From Clostridia bacterium (GTDB taxonomy: Bacteria; Bacillota; Clostridia; Oscillospirales; CAG-272), in assembly GCA_017466495.1 (NCBI GenBank), contig JAFTUB010000144.1:1-23816 (forward strand): a stretch of 23,816 nt of DNA, written 5' to 3'. The notes below the pieces were generated by a model. The model saw nothing but the letters and a program-made list of their open reading frames with translations, did no database searches and had not been told where the DNA came from. Of this stretch, positions 16,077-23,570 are shown in pieces. Position 1 is the first letter of the stretch. Every line of letters begins with the position of its first letter. Position numbers and translations under genes: made by a program.

Positions 16077-17765
16077 ATGAAGGAACTCAACGAACTGAAG
16101 GAAACAAAGGATACGGTCGGCGAGGCTGAGGTCAATGCTGCCGAACCGACACCGAAGAAGCCCCGCCGCAGCACCAAAAAGACCGAAGCCACCGAGGAAA
16201 AGGGAACCGATGCCCCCAAGCGCACTACTCGCCGCAAGACGGCGGAGCCCAAGGCGAAAAAGACCGGCTCGGTGTTGTTTCCCATCCCGGAGCAGAATCC
16301 GGGTGAGGGAGCGCGGGATGCATCCCGCCCCCTGCGGAGACTGATGGCAGGGGCGGAGGCACTCCCCTTTGCCGCCAGCGGCGGACTGGGGGATGTGCTG
16401 GGCTCTCTCCCCGCCGCCCTCAAGGCACGAATGGGGGAGGGTATCGACATTCGCGTGGTTATGCCCCTCTATGGCCAGGTCAAGCAGGAATGGCGGGACA
16501 AGATGAGCTTCATCGGCGCTATCACCGTCCGACTTGCCTGGCGCCAGCAGTACTGCGGGATCTTCACCCTGGAGAAGGATGGGGTGACCTGGTACTTCAT
16601 AGACAACGAATTCTATTTTCAGCGGGAGAATCTCTACGGCTGCTTTGACGACGGAGAACGGTTTGCCTTCTTCTCCACCGCTGTGCTGGATCTGATGAAT
16701 CGGGTGGACTTTTTCCCCGACATTCTCCATGCCCACGATTGGCAGAGCGCGCTTTCGGTGATCTATCTCAAGCGCCGCTATCTTTCCGATTCCCGCTATG
16801 CCGCCATCCGCACGGTGTATACCATCCACAACATCGAGTACCAGGGCCGATACGGTTTCGCTTCTCTGGGGGATGTGTTTGGCCTTGGCGATTGGGATCG
16901 CTCTACGGTGGAGTATGACGGCGATATCAACCTCACCAAGGGGGCTATCGTCTGCTGCGACCGTCTGAGTACCGTCAGCCGCCGCTACGCCGAGGAGCTG
17001 CGTGAGCCCTTCTTTGCCCACGGCCTGGAGCATATCACCCGCCGCTATGCCGAAAAATCTACCGGTATCGTCAACGGGATTGATGTAGGCTATTATAATC
17101 CCGCCGCCGACAGCGAGCTGAAGGTACCCTTTGATGCCGCAGATCCTGCGGGAAAAGCGGCGGCAAAGGCCGTACTGCAGGAGGAGCTGGGCCTGGAGGT
17201 CCGAGCCGATGTGCCTGTGGTGGCTATGATCACCCGCCTGGTTGCCCATAAGGGGCTTGACCTGGTCCGCCATGTCATCGACGAGATCATGGAACAGAAT
17301 GAAATGCAGTTTGTTCTGCTGGGTACGGGGGAGAAGGAGTATGAAGAGTTCTTCCGGGGTCTCGGTGCCCGTTACCCTCAGCGCGCTGCCGTGATGATTG
17401 ATTTCAACAAGCCGCTGTCCAAGCGAATTTATGCAGGGGCTGACCTCTTCCTCATGCCCTCCAAGAGTGAGCCCTGCGGCCTGGCGCAGATGATTGCCTG
17501 CCGCTACGGCACCCTGCCCATCGTCAGAGAGACCGGCGGCCTGTACGATACCATCACCCCCGCCGATCCCACCCAAGGCACCGGCAACGGCGTGACCTTT
17601 GCCACCTACAACGCCCACGACATGAAGGATGCCGTGGAACGCGGCCTGGGCTATTACCGCGACCGGACGCTTTGGACCAAGCTGATGAAGAATGCCATGG
17701 AAGCCGACTTCTCCTGGAATGCCTCTGCCGGACAGTACGAGGCCCTTTACCGCAGTTTGCTTTGA
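16077..17765 (+). CDS. glgA: Glycogen synthase (GT5) with basic N-terminal extension
   Basis: The 562-residue enzyme adds glucose from ADP-glucose to the non-reducing ends of glycogen. The GT5 fold begins at about residue 86 (L-R-R-L-M-A-G-A-E-A-L-P-F). It continues with S-G-G-L-G-D-V, H-A-H-D-W-Q, Y-T-I-H-N-I-E-Y-Q-G, N-G-I-D, and the catalytic K-S-E-P-C-G-L-A-Q with Glu465. The lysine of the usual K-T-G-G-L motif is Ala100 here. Residues 1-85 form an unusual hydrophilic tail rich in Lys, Arg, Thr, Glu and Pro (most basic at 27-63). The ATG at 16077 has GGAGG 4 bases upstream. A later ATG at residue 90 would cut off the first beta-strand of the enzyme fold and has no good ribosome-binding site, so the tail is probably real. 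Confidence 0.93.
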   Translation: MKELNELKETKDTVGEAEVNAAEPTPKKPRRSTKKTEATEEKGTDAPKRTTRRKTAEPKAKKTGSVLFPIPEQNPGEGARDASRPLRRLMAGAEALPFAASGGLGDVLGSLPAALKARMGEGIDIRVVMPLYGQVKQEWRDKMSFIGAITVRLAWRQQYCGIFTLEKDGVTWYFIDNEFYFQRENLYGCFDDGERFAFFSTAVLDLMNRVDFFPDILHAHDWQSALSVIYLKRRYLSDSRYAAIRTVYTIHNIEYQGRYGFASLGDVFGLGDWDRSTVEYDGDINLTKGAIVCCDRLSTVSRRYAEELREPFFAHGLEHITRRYAEKSTGIVNGIDVGYYNPAADSELKVPFDAADPAGKAAAKAVLQEELGLEVRADVPVVAMITRLVAHKGLDLVRHVIDEIMEQNEMQFVLLGTGEKEYEEFFRGLGARYPQRAAVMIDFNKPLSKRIYAGADLFLMPSKSEPCGLAQMIACRYGTLPIVRETGGLYDTITPADPTQGTGNGVTFATYNAHDMKDAVERGLGYYRDRTLWTKLMKNAMEADFSWNASAGQYEALYRSLL

Positions 17766-17803
17766 GTACTGCAGCACTACCGATTTGAAAGGATACCGTG
17801 ACT

Positions 17804-20248
17804 ATGCACAATCCCCCCGATCTGACTACCCTCAAAGAATTGCTGACCAATAAGCTTTCCCGCTATTTCGGTGTCAGCCCTGCCGATGCCACCGAAGCAC
17901 AGGTGTATAAGGCAGTTGTCCTGCTTGTGAAGGATATGCTGACCACCCGCTCGGGCGACTTCCGCGCCGAGGTGCGCCGCCGCCGTGCAAAGCGGGTGTA
18001 CTACCTCTGCATGGAATTTTTGGTGGGCAGACAGCTCAAAAAGAATCTCGAAAACCTTGGCTTGGCAGAGCATTTTCAGGCTGTTTTGTCCGAGCTGGGC
18101 TTTTCCCTTGACTCCCTCTATGCCTATGATCCCGATCCCGCGCTGGGCAACGGCGGCCTGGGCCGCCTTGCCGCCTGCTATATGGATGCCCTTTCCTCCT
18201 GCGACTATCCCGCCACCGGATTTTCTCTTTGCTACGAGTACGGCCTGTTCCGTCAGCGCATTCTCGACGGGGAGCAGATCGAGCTTCCCGATGAGTGGCT
18301 GGATAAGGGGGAGGTTTGGCTTGTTCCCCGTACCGACAAGATTTTCACCGTGCGGCTGGGCGGCCACATCCGGGAGAACTGGCACGATGGAAAATGTGAC
18401 ATCATCCACGAAAATTACGAGGAAGTGCAGGCCCTGCCCTATGACCTGCTGATCTCGGGGGCCGGCGGTGCGGTGAACAATCTCCGTCTGTGGCGGGCAA
18501 AGGATCTCTCCAATTTCAACATGAAGCTTTTCTCCCAGGGAGAGTATATCCGCGCCATGGAAGAGAGCACCAACGCGGAGATCATCTCCAAGGTGCTCTA
18601 TCCCGCCGACAACCACACCGAGGGAAAACTGCTCCGTTTGACCCAGCAGTATTTCCTCGTCAGTGCATCCCTGCAGAACATCATCAGCGATCACCTGCGG
18701 CACTACAGCACCCTGGCCAACTTTGCAGATAAGGTAGCACTGCACATTAACGATACCCACCCTGCGCTGGTGATTCCCGAGCTGATGCGTCTGCTCATGG
18801 ATACCTATTCCTACAGTTGGGAGGATGCCTGGAATACCGTTCTGCGCACCGTCACCTATACCAACCATACTGTCATGCCCGAGGCGCTGGAGTGCTGGAA
18901 TGAGGATCTCTTCCGCCTTAAGCTTCCCCGCATTTATATGATTATCTGCGAGATCAACCGCCGCTTCTGCGAGGAGCTGTGGCAGGCATATCCCGGGGAC
19001 TGGGACCGCATTTCCCGGATGTCCCTCATCGCCCATAATCAGATTCGCATGGCCAACCTCTCGGTGGTGGGAGCCAATACCGTCAACGGCGTGTCGGCCC
19101 TTCACAGCCGCATTCTGCAGGATACGGTGTTCCATGACTTCTATAAGCACACCCCTGAAAAATTCACCAATGTGACCAACGGCATGGCTCACCGCCGCTG
19201 GCTCTGCTACGCCAACCCCGGTTTGGCCGGTCTGCTGGATGAGACGATCGGCACCGGTTACCGCACCGATCCCGCACAGCTGATCGAATTTGATCGGTTC
19301 GCCGCTGACGGCGGTGTGCTGGAGCGCCTGGAGCAGATCAAGTACGAAAACAAGCAGAAGTTTGCCCACTACGCCTTCCGTCAGTTCGGCCTGCGGGTGG
19401 ATGCCAACTCCCTCTTTGACGTGCAGATCAAGCGGATGCATGAGTATAAGCGTCAGCTGCTCAACGCCATGCGGATCATCTCCCTGTACCTGGAACTCTC
19501 CGAGAATCCCAATCTCAATATCCAGCCCCAGACCTTTATCTTCGGTGCCAAAGCTGCCCCCGGCTATTATATGGCCAAGCAGCTGATCAAGCTCATCTCC
19601 TGCCTGGGCGAGGAGATTTGCCGACAGCCCCGCATTGCCGAGAAGCTCAACGTGGTCTTCATCGAGGACTACAACGTGAGCAAGGCCGAGATCATGATCC
19701 CCGCCGCTGAGATCAGCGAGCAGATATCCCTTGCCGGCAAGGAAGCCAGCGGTACCTCCAACATGAAGCTGATGCAGAACGGTGCCATTACCCTGGGTAC
19801 CCTGGACGGGGCCAATGTGGAGATCAGCGAAACGGTGGGGGACGAGAACTGCTTCATTTTCGGCCTGACTACCGCAGAGGTGGAACAGATCTGGCGGGCA
19901 GGCTACCGCTCCGAGATCTACTACCGCGCCAATCCCGCTCTGCGTCGGGTGGTGGATCGGCTGAATGTGGGCTTCAACGGTCAGTCCTTCTCCAATCTCT
20001 ATGACTACCTGCTCACTGCTCAGGGCGTTCCCGACCCCTACCTCTGCATGGCGGATTTTGATGCTTACTGCACGGCCCATGACCGACTCGAGGCCGCCTA
20101 TGCCGACCGTACCCGCTGGAATACCATGTCCCTGCACAACATTGCCCGCGCAGGCATTTTCTCGGCCGATCGCGCCGTTACCGAATATGCTCAGCGCATC
20201 TGGCACCTGGAGCAGGTGAAGCTTGACGATCATGCGCCTGTATTCTGA
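17804..20248 (+). CDS. glgP: Glycogen/maltodextrin phosphorylase
   Basis: The 814-residue pyridoxal-phosphate enzyme removes glucose units from alpha-1,4-glucan ends as glucose-1-phosphate in the cytosol. The phosphorylase signature around the cofactor lysine is E-A-S-G-T-S-N-M-K-L-M-Q-N-G-A, with Lys655. Other family blocks are A-L-G-N-G-G-L-G-R-L-A-A-C, H-I-N-D-T-H-P-A-L, N-H-T-V-M-P-E-A-L and V-T-N-G-M-A-H-R-R-W-L. The length is normal. A GTG at 17798 is possible, but ATG at 17804 sits 10 bases after AAAGGA and is preferred. It follows glgA by 38 bases and overlaps the next gene by 17 bases, so synthesis and breakdown of glycogen share one message. Confidence 0.96.
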   Translation: MHNPPDLTTLKELLTNKLSRYFGVSPADATEAQVYKAVVLLVKDMLTTRSGDFRAEVRRRRAKRVYYLCMEFLVGRQLKKNLENLGLAEHFQAVLSELGFSLDSLYAYDPDPALGNGGLGRLAACYMDALSSCDYPATGFSLCYEYGLFRQRILDGEQIELPDEWLDKGEVWLVPRTDKIFTVRLGGHIRENWHDGKCDIIHENYEEVQALPYDLLISGAGGAVNNLRLWRAKDLSNFNMKLFSQGEYIRAMEESTNAEIISKVLYPADNHTEGKLLRLTQQYFLVSASLQNIISDHLRHYSTLANFADKVALHINDTHPALVIPELMRLLMDTYSYSWEDAWNTVLRTVTYTNHTVMPEALECWNEDLFRLKLPRIYMIICEINRRFCEELWQAYPGDWDRISRMSLIAHNQIRMANLSVVGANTVNGVSALHSRILQDTVFHDFYKHTPEKFTNVTNGMAHRRWLCYANPGLAGLLDETIGTGYRTDPAQLIEFDRFAADGGVLERLEQIKYENKQKFAHYAFRQFGLRVDANSLFDVQIKRMHEYKRQLLNAMRIISLYLELSENPNLNIQPQTFIFGAKAAPGYYMAKQLIKLISCLGEEICRQPRIAEKLNVVFIEDYNVSKAEIMIPAAEISEQISLAGKEASGTSNMKLMQNGAITLGTLDGANVEISETVGDENCFIFGLTTAEVEQIWRAGYRSEIYYRANPALRRVVDRLNVGFNGQSFSNLYDYLLTAQGVPDPYLCMADFDAYCTAHDRLEAAYADRTRWNTMSLHNIARAGIFSADRAVTEYAQRIWHLEQVKLDDHAPVF

Positions 20249-22136
20249 TCCCACCCAAATTCCGTTTCCCCTCCGTCTGCGGCGGATGTCGGCAAAACAA
20301 GGAGATGCGGCCTGCCTCGGTGCCTTCTCCCGGGATGATACTCTGACCCTCACCCTGGAGGTCAACTGCGGCCTGGGATGCACCGCCGTGTCTCTTTCTC
20401 TTGCCGACGATGACAGCGGCATGACCCATACCTTCCCCCTGGAACGGCAGAGGGGCGATCACCTGTGGGATCGCTTTGGCGCTGTTCTGCCCTTGACCGA
20501 AGTGACTGCGAGAGATGGCCTGTTTTGGGGGCATTTCGTGCTGGAAACCGCCTACGGCCGCCTGTGGAGCGACCACGGACAGATTGGGACGATGGGCATC
20601 AGCCAATCCCCCGATGCACCGGCTGAACAGATCACCGTCTATGGGGAAGACTATGACACCCCCGCGTGGATTACGGGGGGAATCATGTACCACATCTTTG
20701 TGGACCGTTTTTCTCGGGGCGGGGAAGTGCCCTGCCGTGCCGATGCGGTGCTGGAGCCCGACTGGGACGGGGGCATTCCCGAATTTGCCGAGGTGCGGGG
20801 CGGCAAGCTGAAGAACAATACCTTCTTTGGCGGCACCTTGTGGGGGGTGGCGGAGAAGATGGATTACATCGCCGCCCTTGGTGTGCGCTGTATTTACCTC
20901 AGCCCTGTGTTTGAATCCAACTCCAACCATAAATACGACACCGGGGATTACCTGCGGGTGGACGAAATGTTTGGCGGCGATGAGGCCCTGCGTGAGGTGA
21001 TTGCCCGGGCAAAGGCCCGCGGAATCCGTGTGATTCTGGATGGCGTGTTCAACCACACCGGAGACGACAGCCGCTACTTCAACCGCCGGGGTAATTATCC
21101 CCCCGAGGGGGCCTGCGACAGTCCCGATTCGCCCTATTACCCTTGGTACACCTTCCACAGCTATCCCGACCGCTACCGCTGCTGGTGGGACATTGACATT
21201 CTTCCCGCCGTCCGGTCGGATAACGAGGACTATCGCCGCTTCATCTGCGGCGAGGTGGTGCGCAAATGGGGAGAGATGGGCATCGGCGGCTGGCGGCTGG
21301 ACGTGGCGGACGAGCTTGCTCCTGTGTTCTTAGAGGATTTCCGCCGCGCGGTGAAGGCAGTCGACCCCGATGGCGTGATCTACGGCGAGGTGTGGGAAGA
21401 TGCTTCCAACAAAATTGCCTACAGCGATCGCCGCCGTTATTTCCGCGGTAAACAGTTGGATTCGGTGATGAACTATCCCCTCCGTGAAGCGATGATCGCC
21501 TTTGTGCGGGATGGGGACGGCTGCTTCCTGCGGGATACGGTGCTGACCCTTGCCCACAATTATCCCCCGCAGGTGCTGCGGATGCTGATGAACAGTCTGG
21601 GTACCCATGATACCGAGCGCATCCTCAATGTGCTGGCGGGAAAATGCGGGGATGAATACACCAACCGTGAGCTGTCCACCCTGCGCCTTACCGCCGATGA
21701 ACGCGCCCTTGGCCTTGCCCGTCTGCGCTGTGCCTACGCGGCGCTGATCTGCCTGCCCGGCGTGCCCTGTGTCTATTACGGGGACGAAGCCGGTATGGAG
21801 GGCTGGCGCGATCCCTTCAACCGTTTGCCCTATCCCTGGGGCAGGGAGGATGAGAAATTGCTCGCCCACTACCGTCGGCTTGGCAGCCTCCGAAAATCGT
21901 CGCCGGTCCTGGCGACGGGGGATATTGCTTTCCTTGACGCAGGAGAGGGACCCGTGCTGTTTACTCGAAGCACGGAGGAGGAAACGCTGATTTGTGCGGT
22001 AAATGTGGGAGGCCGCAGTTATGGGTTTGATCTTGACCGCCCCTGCCACGATGTGTTCGATCGGCAGAAGTATGTTTGCGGGGAACAGATCTGTCTGCAG
22101 CCGCTGGCGTGGAAAATCCTTCGCGTGGAGAAATAA
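20232..22136 (+). CDS. Cytosolic GH13 alpha-glucanase (neopullulanase/cyclomaltodextrinase-like)
   Basis: The 634-residue protein has an N-terminal beta-sandwich (about 1-135) and then a GH13 barrel with D-G-V-F-N-H-T. The catalytic residues are Asp357 (W-R-L-D-V-A-D-E), Glu386 (I-Y-G-E-V-W-E-D) and Asp460 (G-T-H-D-T-E-R). A small C-terminal beta domain ends the protein. There is no signal peptide. The N-domain plus M-Y-H-I-F-V-D-R-F and the W-W-D-I-D-I-L-P segment fit the neopullulanase/cyclomaltodextrinase/maltogenic amylase group, which hydrolyses alpha-1,4 and sometimes alpha-1,6 bonds in maltodextrins; exact specificity cannot be read. The ATG at 20232 lies inside the 3' end of glgP with only a weak AGGTGAAG site, so translation is probably coupled to glgP. 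A TTG at 20223 is an alternative start. Confidence 0.88.
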   Translation: MRLYSDPTQIPFPLRLRRMSAKQGDAACLGAFSRDDTLTLTLEVNCGLGCTAVSLSLADDDSGMTHTFPLERQRGDHLWDRFGAVLPLTEVTARDGLFWGHFVLETAYGRLWSDHGQIGTMGISQSPDAPAEQITVYGEDYDTPAWITGGIMYHIFVDRFSRGGEVPCRADAVLEPDWDGGIPEFAEVRGGKLKNNTFFGGTLWGVAEKMDYIAALGVRCIYLSPVFESNSNHKYDTGDYLRVDEMFGGDEALREVIARAKARGIRVILDGVFNHTGDDSRYFNRRGNYPPEGACDSPDSPYYPWYTFHSYPDRYRCWWDIDILPAVRSDNEDYRRFICGEVVRKWGEMGIGGWRLDVADELAPVFLEDFRRAVKAVDPDGVIYGEVWEDASNKIAYSDRRRYFRGKQLDSVMNYPLREAMIAFVRDGDGCFLRDTVLTLAHNYPPQVLRMLMNSLGTHDTERILNVLAGKCGDEYTNRELSTLRLTADERALGLARLRCAYAALICLPGVPCVYYGDEAGMEGWRDPFNRLPYPWGREDEKLLAHYRRLGSLRKSSPVLATGDIAFLDAGEGPVLFTRSTEEETLICAVNVGGRSYGFDLDRPCHDVFDRQKYVCGEQICLQPLAWKILRVEK

Positions 22137-22171
22137 GAAAAAGGACATCACTCGATGTCCTTTTTCTTATT
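22132..22171 (+). terminator. Terminator of the glycogen operon
   Basis: An 18-bp perfect stem pairs AATAAGAAAAAGGACATC (22132-22149) with GATGTCCTTTTTCTTATT (22154-22171) around a 4-base loop. The A-rich and T-rich sides allow termination from either strand, so it probably also ends the minus-strand regulator transcript. The GH13 stop codon (22134-22136) lies inside the 5' arm. Confidence 0.93.
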
Positions 22172-22193
22172 GGGTGAGAACAGCGGAAGGCGC

Positions 22194-22400
22194 TCAGCAC
22201 TCCTCCGTCAGCCCAATGAAATAGTCTGCGCTGACCTCGTAAAACTGGCAGAGCTTGATGAGGTCTTCGATTTTCAGCTCGGCTCTTCCGTCTTCGATGT
22301 GGCTGTAGCCCTGCTGGGATTTGTTGATGATCGCGCCCACTTCCTTCTGCGTCAGATCTCGATCCTCCCGCAGATTTCGCATTCTGATTCTGTAGTTCAT
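22194..22400 (-). CDS. Small XRE-family helix-turn-helix regulator
   Basis: The 68-residue protein is a single HTH_3/Cro-C1-type DNA-binding domain with no added ligand or protease domain. The helix-turn-helix spans about residues 16-42 (L-T-Q-K-E-V-G-A-I-I-N-K-S-Q-Q-G-Y-S-H-I-E-D-G-R), followed by I-E-D-L-I-K-L-C-Q-F-Y-E-V-S-A-D-Y-F-I-G. The start is the ATG ending at 22400, with GGGGGA 5 bases upstream; in-frame ATGs further up have no ribosome-binding site. It is divergent from the membrane protein gene at 22570. Two identical-type palindromes between them are probable binding sites, so it likely represses both itself and that gene. What inactivates it is unknown. Confidence 0.9.
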   Translation of the reverse strand: MNYRIRMRNLREDRDLTQKEVGAIINKSQQGYSHIEDGRAELKIEDLIKLCQFYEVSADYFIGLTEEC

Positions 22401-22418
22401 AGCAATCCCCCGCATGAT

Positions 22419-22447
22419 TTGATATAAAAAGTTTAGCATACTCACAA
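22419..22447 (-). promoter_or_regulatory. Possible promoter of the XRE regulator
   Basis: On the minus strand TTGTGA (22447-22442) is 17 bases from TATCAA (22424-22419). The match is modest. The -35 box falls inside the first palindromic operator, which would allow autoregulation. The resulting leader would be very short. Confidence 0.4.
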
Positions 22448-22456
22448 TTTGAGTAT
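22438..22456. promoter_or_regulatory. Operator O1
   Basis: ATACTCACAATTTGAGTAT is a palindrome with 7-base arms and a 5-base centre. It shares the core ACTCA-N5-TGAGT with O2, and the centres are 25 bases apart. Its right end touches the first base of the -35 box of the membrane-protein promoter, and it covers the possible -35 box of the regulator gene. It is a likely binding site of the adjacent XRE protein. Confidence 0.75.
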
Positions 22457-22484
22457 TGACATTTACTCAATAATTGAGTATAAT
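22456..22484 (+). promoter_or_regulatory. Consensus promoter P1 of the membrane-protein gene
   Basis: TTGACA (22456-22461), a 17-base spacer and TATAAT (22479-22484) match the sigma-70 consensus exactly. The spacer is almost filled by operator O2. Such a strong promoter overlapped by a palindrome is typical of genes kept off by a repressor. Confidence 0.9.
22464..22480. promoter_or_regulatory. Operator O2
   Basis: TACTCAATAATTGAGTA is a perfect 17-base palindrome about a central A. It lies between the -35 and -10 boxes of P1 and overlaps the first two bases of the -10 box. It shares the ACTCA-N5-TGAGT core with O1. Confidence 0.8.
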
Positions 22485-22506
22485 ATAAACCAAACCGACA
22501 AAAATA

Positions 22507-22535
22507 TTGATTTTCACCCAAAACTATGGTAAAAT
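22507..22535 (+). promoter_or_regulatory. Second possible promoter P2 of the membrane-protein gene
   Basis: TTGATT (22507-22512) is 17 bases from TAAAAT (22530-22535), with TGG just before the -10 box (extended -10). It lies downstream of both operators, so it could give repressor-independent transcription. The transcript would start near 22542, 28 bases before the ATG. Confidence 0.6.
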
Positions 22536-22569
22536 CGATATGGGAACAAAAAACGCAAAGGAGAAAAAT

Positions 22570-23448
22570 ATGCAGACAAATCAGCCGACTAACTTAAATG
22601 CTCGCCCCACGGAAGAGATGGTACTGCAGACCAGATACGACGTTGCACGCAAGAATCTTTTGTTTGTTGTGGTGTTTAGCTTGATCAATCTCATCCTGCT
22701 GTTGACGGATTCTACCACCTATTTTCTGTTTTCTGCCTACATACCCTATATTTTGGCGAGTACGGTCAAATATCTTTGCGGGATGTATCCTGCGGACTAC
22801 TACGACTTCGATTATGCCGAGGGTCTGTTCTTTCCCGCTCCCCTCTTTTGGGGTGTCTTTATCCTGTCGTTGCTGATCGTTGGCTTTTATGTGCTGTGCT
22901 TTATTTTCTCGGCGAAGAATCGCGGGGGCTGGCTGATTGCTGCGCTGGTCCTGTTTGCCCTGGACACGGCGGTCATGTTTTACATTAACGGTATTTCGGT
23001 CGATATGATCATGGATATCATCCTCCACGCCTGGGTGATCGTCACGCTTTCCGTGGGCGTTCATGCTCATTTCAAGCGCAAGAAGCTGGCGGAGAACCGG
23101 GGTGATCCGGCGGATGCCGATGCTTGGTCGGAGCCGGGGGAGACGGATGCGGGCTGTCTTGCCGAGGATGCGCCGGTATGCAGAGCCGCTGACTTTGACG
23201 TGAAGCATCGAGTTCTTCTGCAGACCGAGCTGCTTGGCCACACGGTGATCTACCGCAGGGTGGGGAAGACCAATGAGCTGGTGATCGACGGCTTGGTATA
23301 CGATGACTATACCGCCAGCATGGAGCTGCCCCATGAGTTGGTTGCACGGGTGGACGGACACGAATTCACGGCTGGGTTGATGAGAGGTTCTCGCAGCTAT
23401 ATCACGGTGGATGGAGAGATCGTCGCAAAAAAGATGCGTTGGATTTGA
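22570..23448 (+). CDS. Multi-spanning membrane protein of unknown function with soluble C-terminal domain
   Basis: The 292-residue protein is not assigned to a known family. After a polar N-terminus come four or five hydrophobic segments (about 29-46, 50-66, 91-113, 119-139 and 144-166), then a basic stop-transfer stretch (H-F-K-R-K-K), which suggests that the rest is cytosolic. Residues 172-212 form an acidic linker. Residues about 213-292 form a compact, probably beta-rich domain with T-N-E-L-V-I-D-G-L-V-Y-D, V-D-G-H-E-F-T-A-G and S-Y-I-T-V-D-G-E-I-V-A-K-K. The ATG at 22570 follows AAAGGAG by 6 bases; an in-frame ATG at 22507 lies inside promoter P2. The gene is divergent from the XRE regulator and probably controlled by it. 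A stress, antimicrobial-response or immunity role is possible but unsupported. Confidence 0.8.
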   Translation: MQTNQPTNLNARPTEEMVLQTRYDVARKNLLFVVVFSLINLILLLTDSTTYFLFSAYIPYILASTVKYLCGMYPADYYDFDYAEGLFFPAPLFWGVFILSLLIVGFYVLCFIFSAKNRGGWLIAALVLFALDTAVMFYINGISVDMIMDIILHAWVIVTLSVGVHAHFKRKKLAENRGDPADADAWSEPGETDAGCLAEDAPVCRAADFDVKHRVLLQTELLGHTVIYRRVGKTNELVIDGLVYDDYTASMELPHELVARVDGHEFTAGLMRGSRSYITVDGEIVAKKMRWI

Positions 23449-23463
23449 TGCGGAACATATACA

Positions 23464-23496
23464 AAAAGGGATGAAGAAATTTTCTTCATCCCTTTT
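23464..23496 (+). terminator. Terminator of the membrane-protein gene
   Basis: AAAAGGGATGAAGAAA (23464-23479) is complementary to TTTCTTCATCCCTTTT (23481-23496), forming a hairpin that ends in four T. It lies 15 bases after the stop codon and could act from both sides. Confidence 0.88.
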
Positions 23497-23525
23497 CGGT
23501 TGTCATATCAATTTTCCCCATCGGC

Positions 23526-23554
23526 AAAAAAGCCGAGGGCATATGCCCTCGGCT
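23526..23554 (-). terminator. Terminator of the GAPDH gene
   Basis: AGCCGAGGGC (23531-23540) pairs with GCCCTCGGCT (23545-23554) around ATAT. Read on the minus strand, the stem is followed by a run of six T (opposite 23531-23526). It sits 16 bases beyond the gap stop codon. The plus strand has a shorter CTTTTA after it. Confidence 0.93.
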
Positions 23555-23570
23555 CTTTTATGCGCAAAAC

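Noticed and set aside
13472..16450. A 992-codon open frame on the minus strand across glgB, glgC, glgD and glgA
   Set aside because: It runs opposite to four clear genes, has a composition rich in Gly, His, Val and Asp with no recognisable domain, and crosses gene boundaries. It is a by-product of codon bias in GC-rich genes.
17777..20422. An 881-codon minus-strand open frame opposite glgP
   Set aside because: GlgP on the plus strand is unmistakable; the antisense product is low-complexity and has no ribosome-binding site or known motif.
22194..23448. A toxin-antitoxin pair formed by the XRE protein and its neighbour
   Set aside because: The genes are divergent rather than co-operonic, and the neighbour is a 292-residue membrane protein with no toxin family signature.
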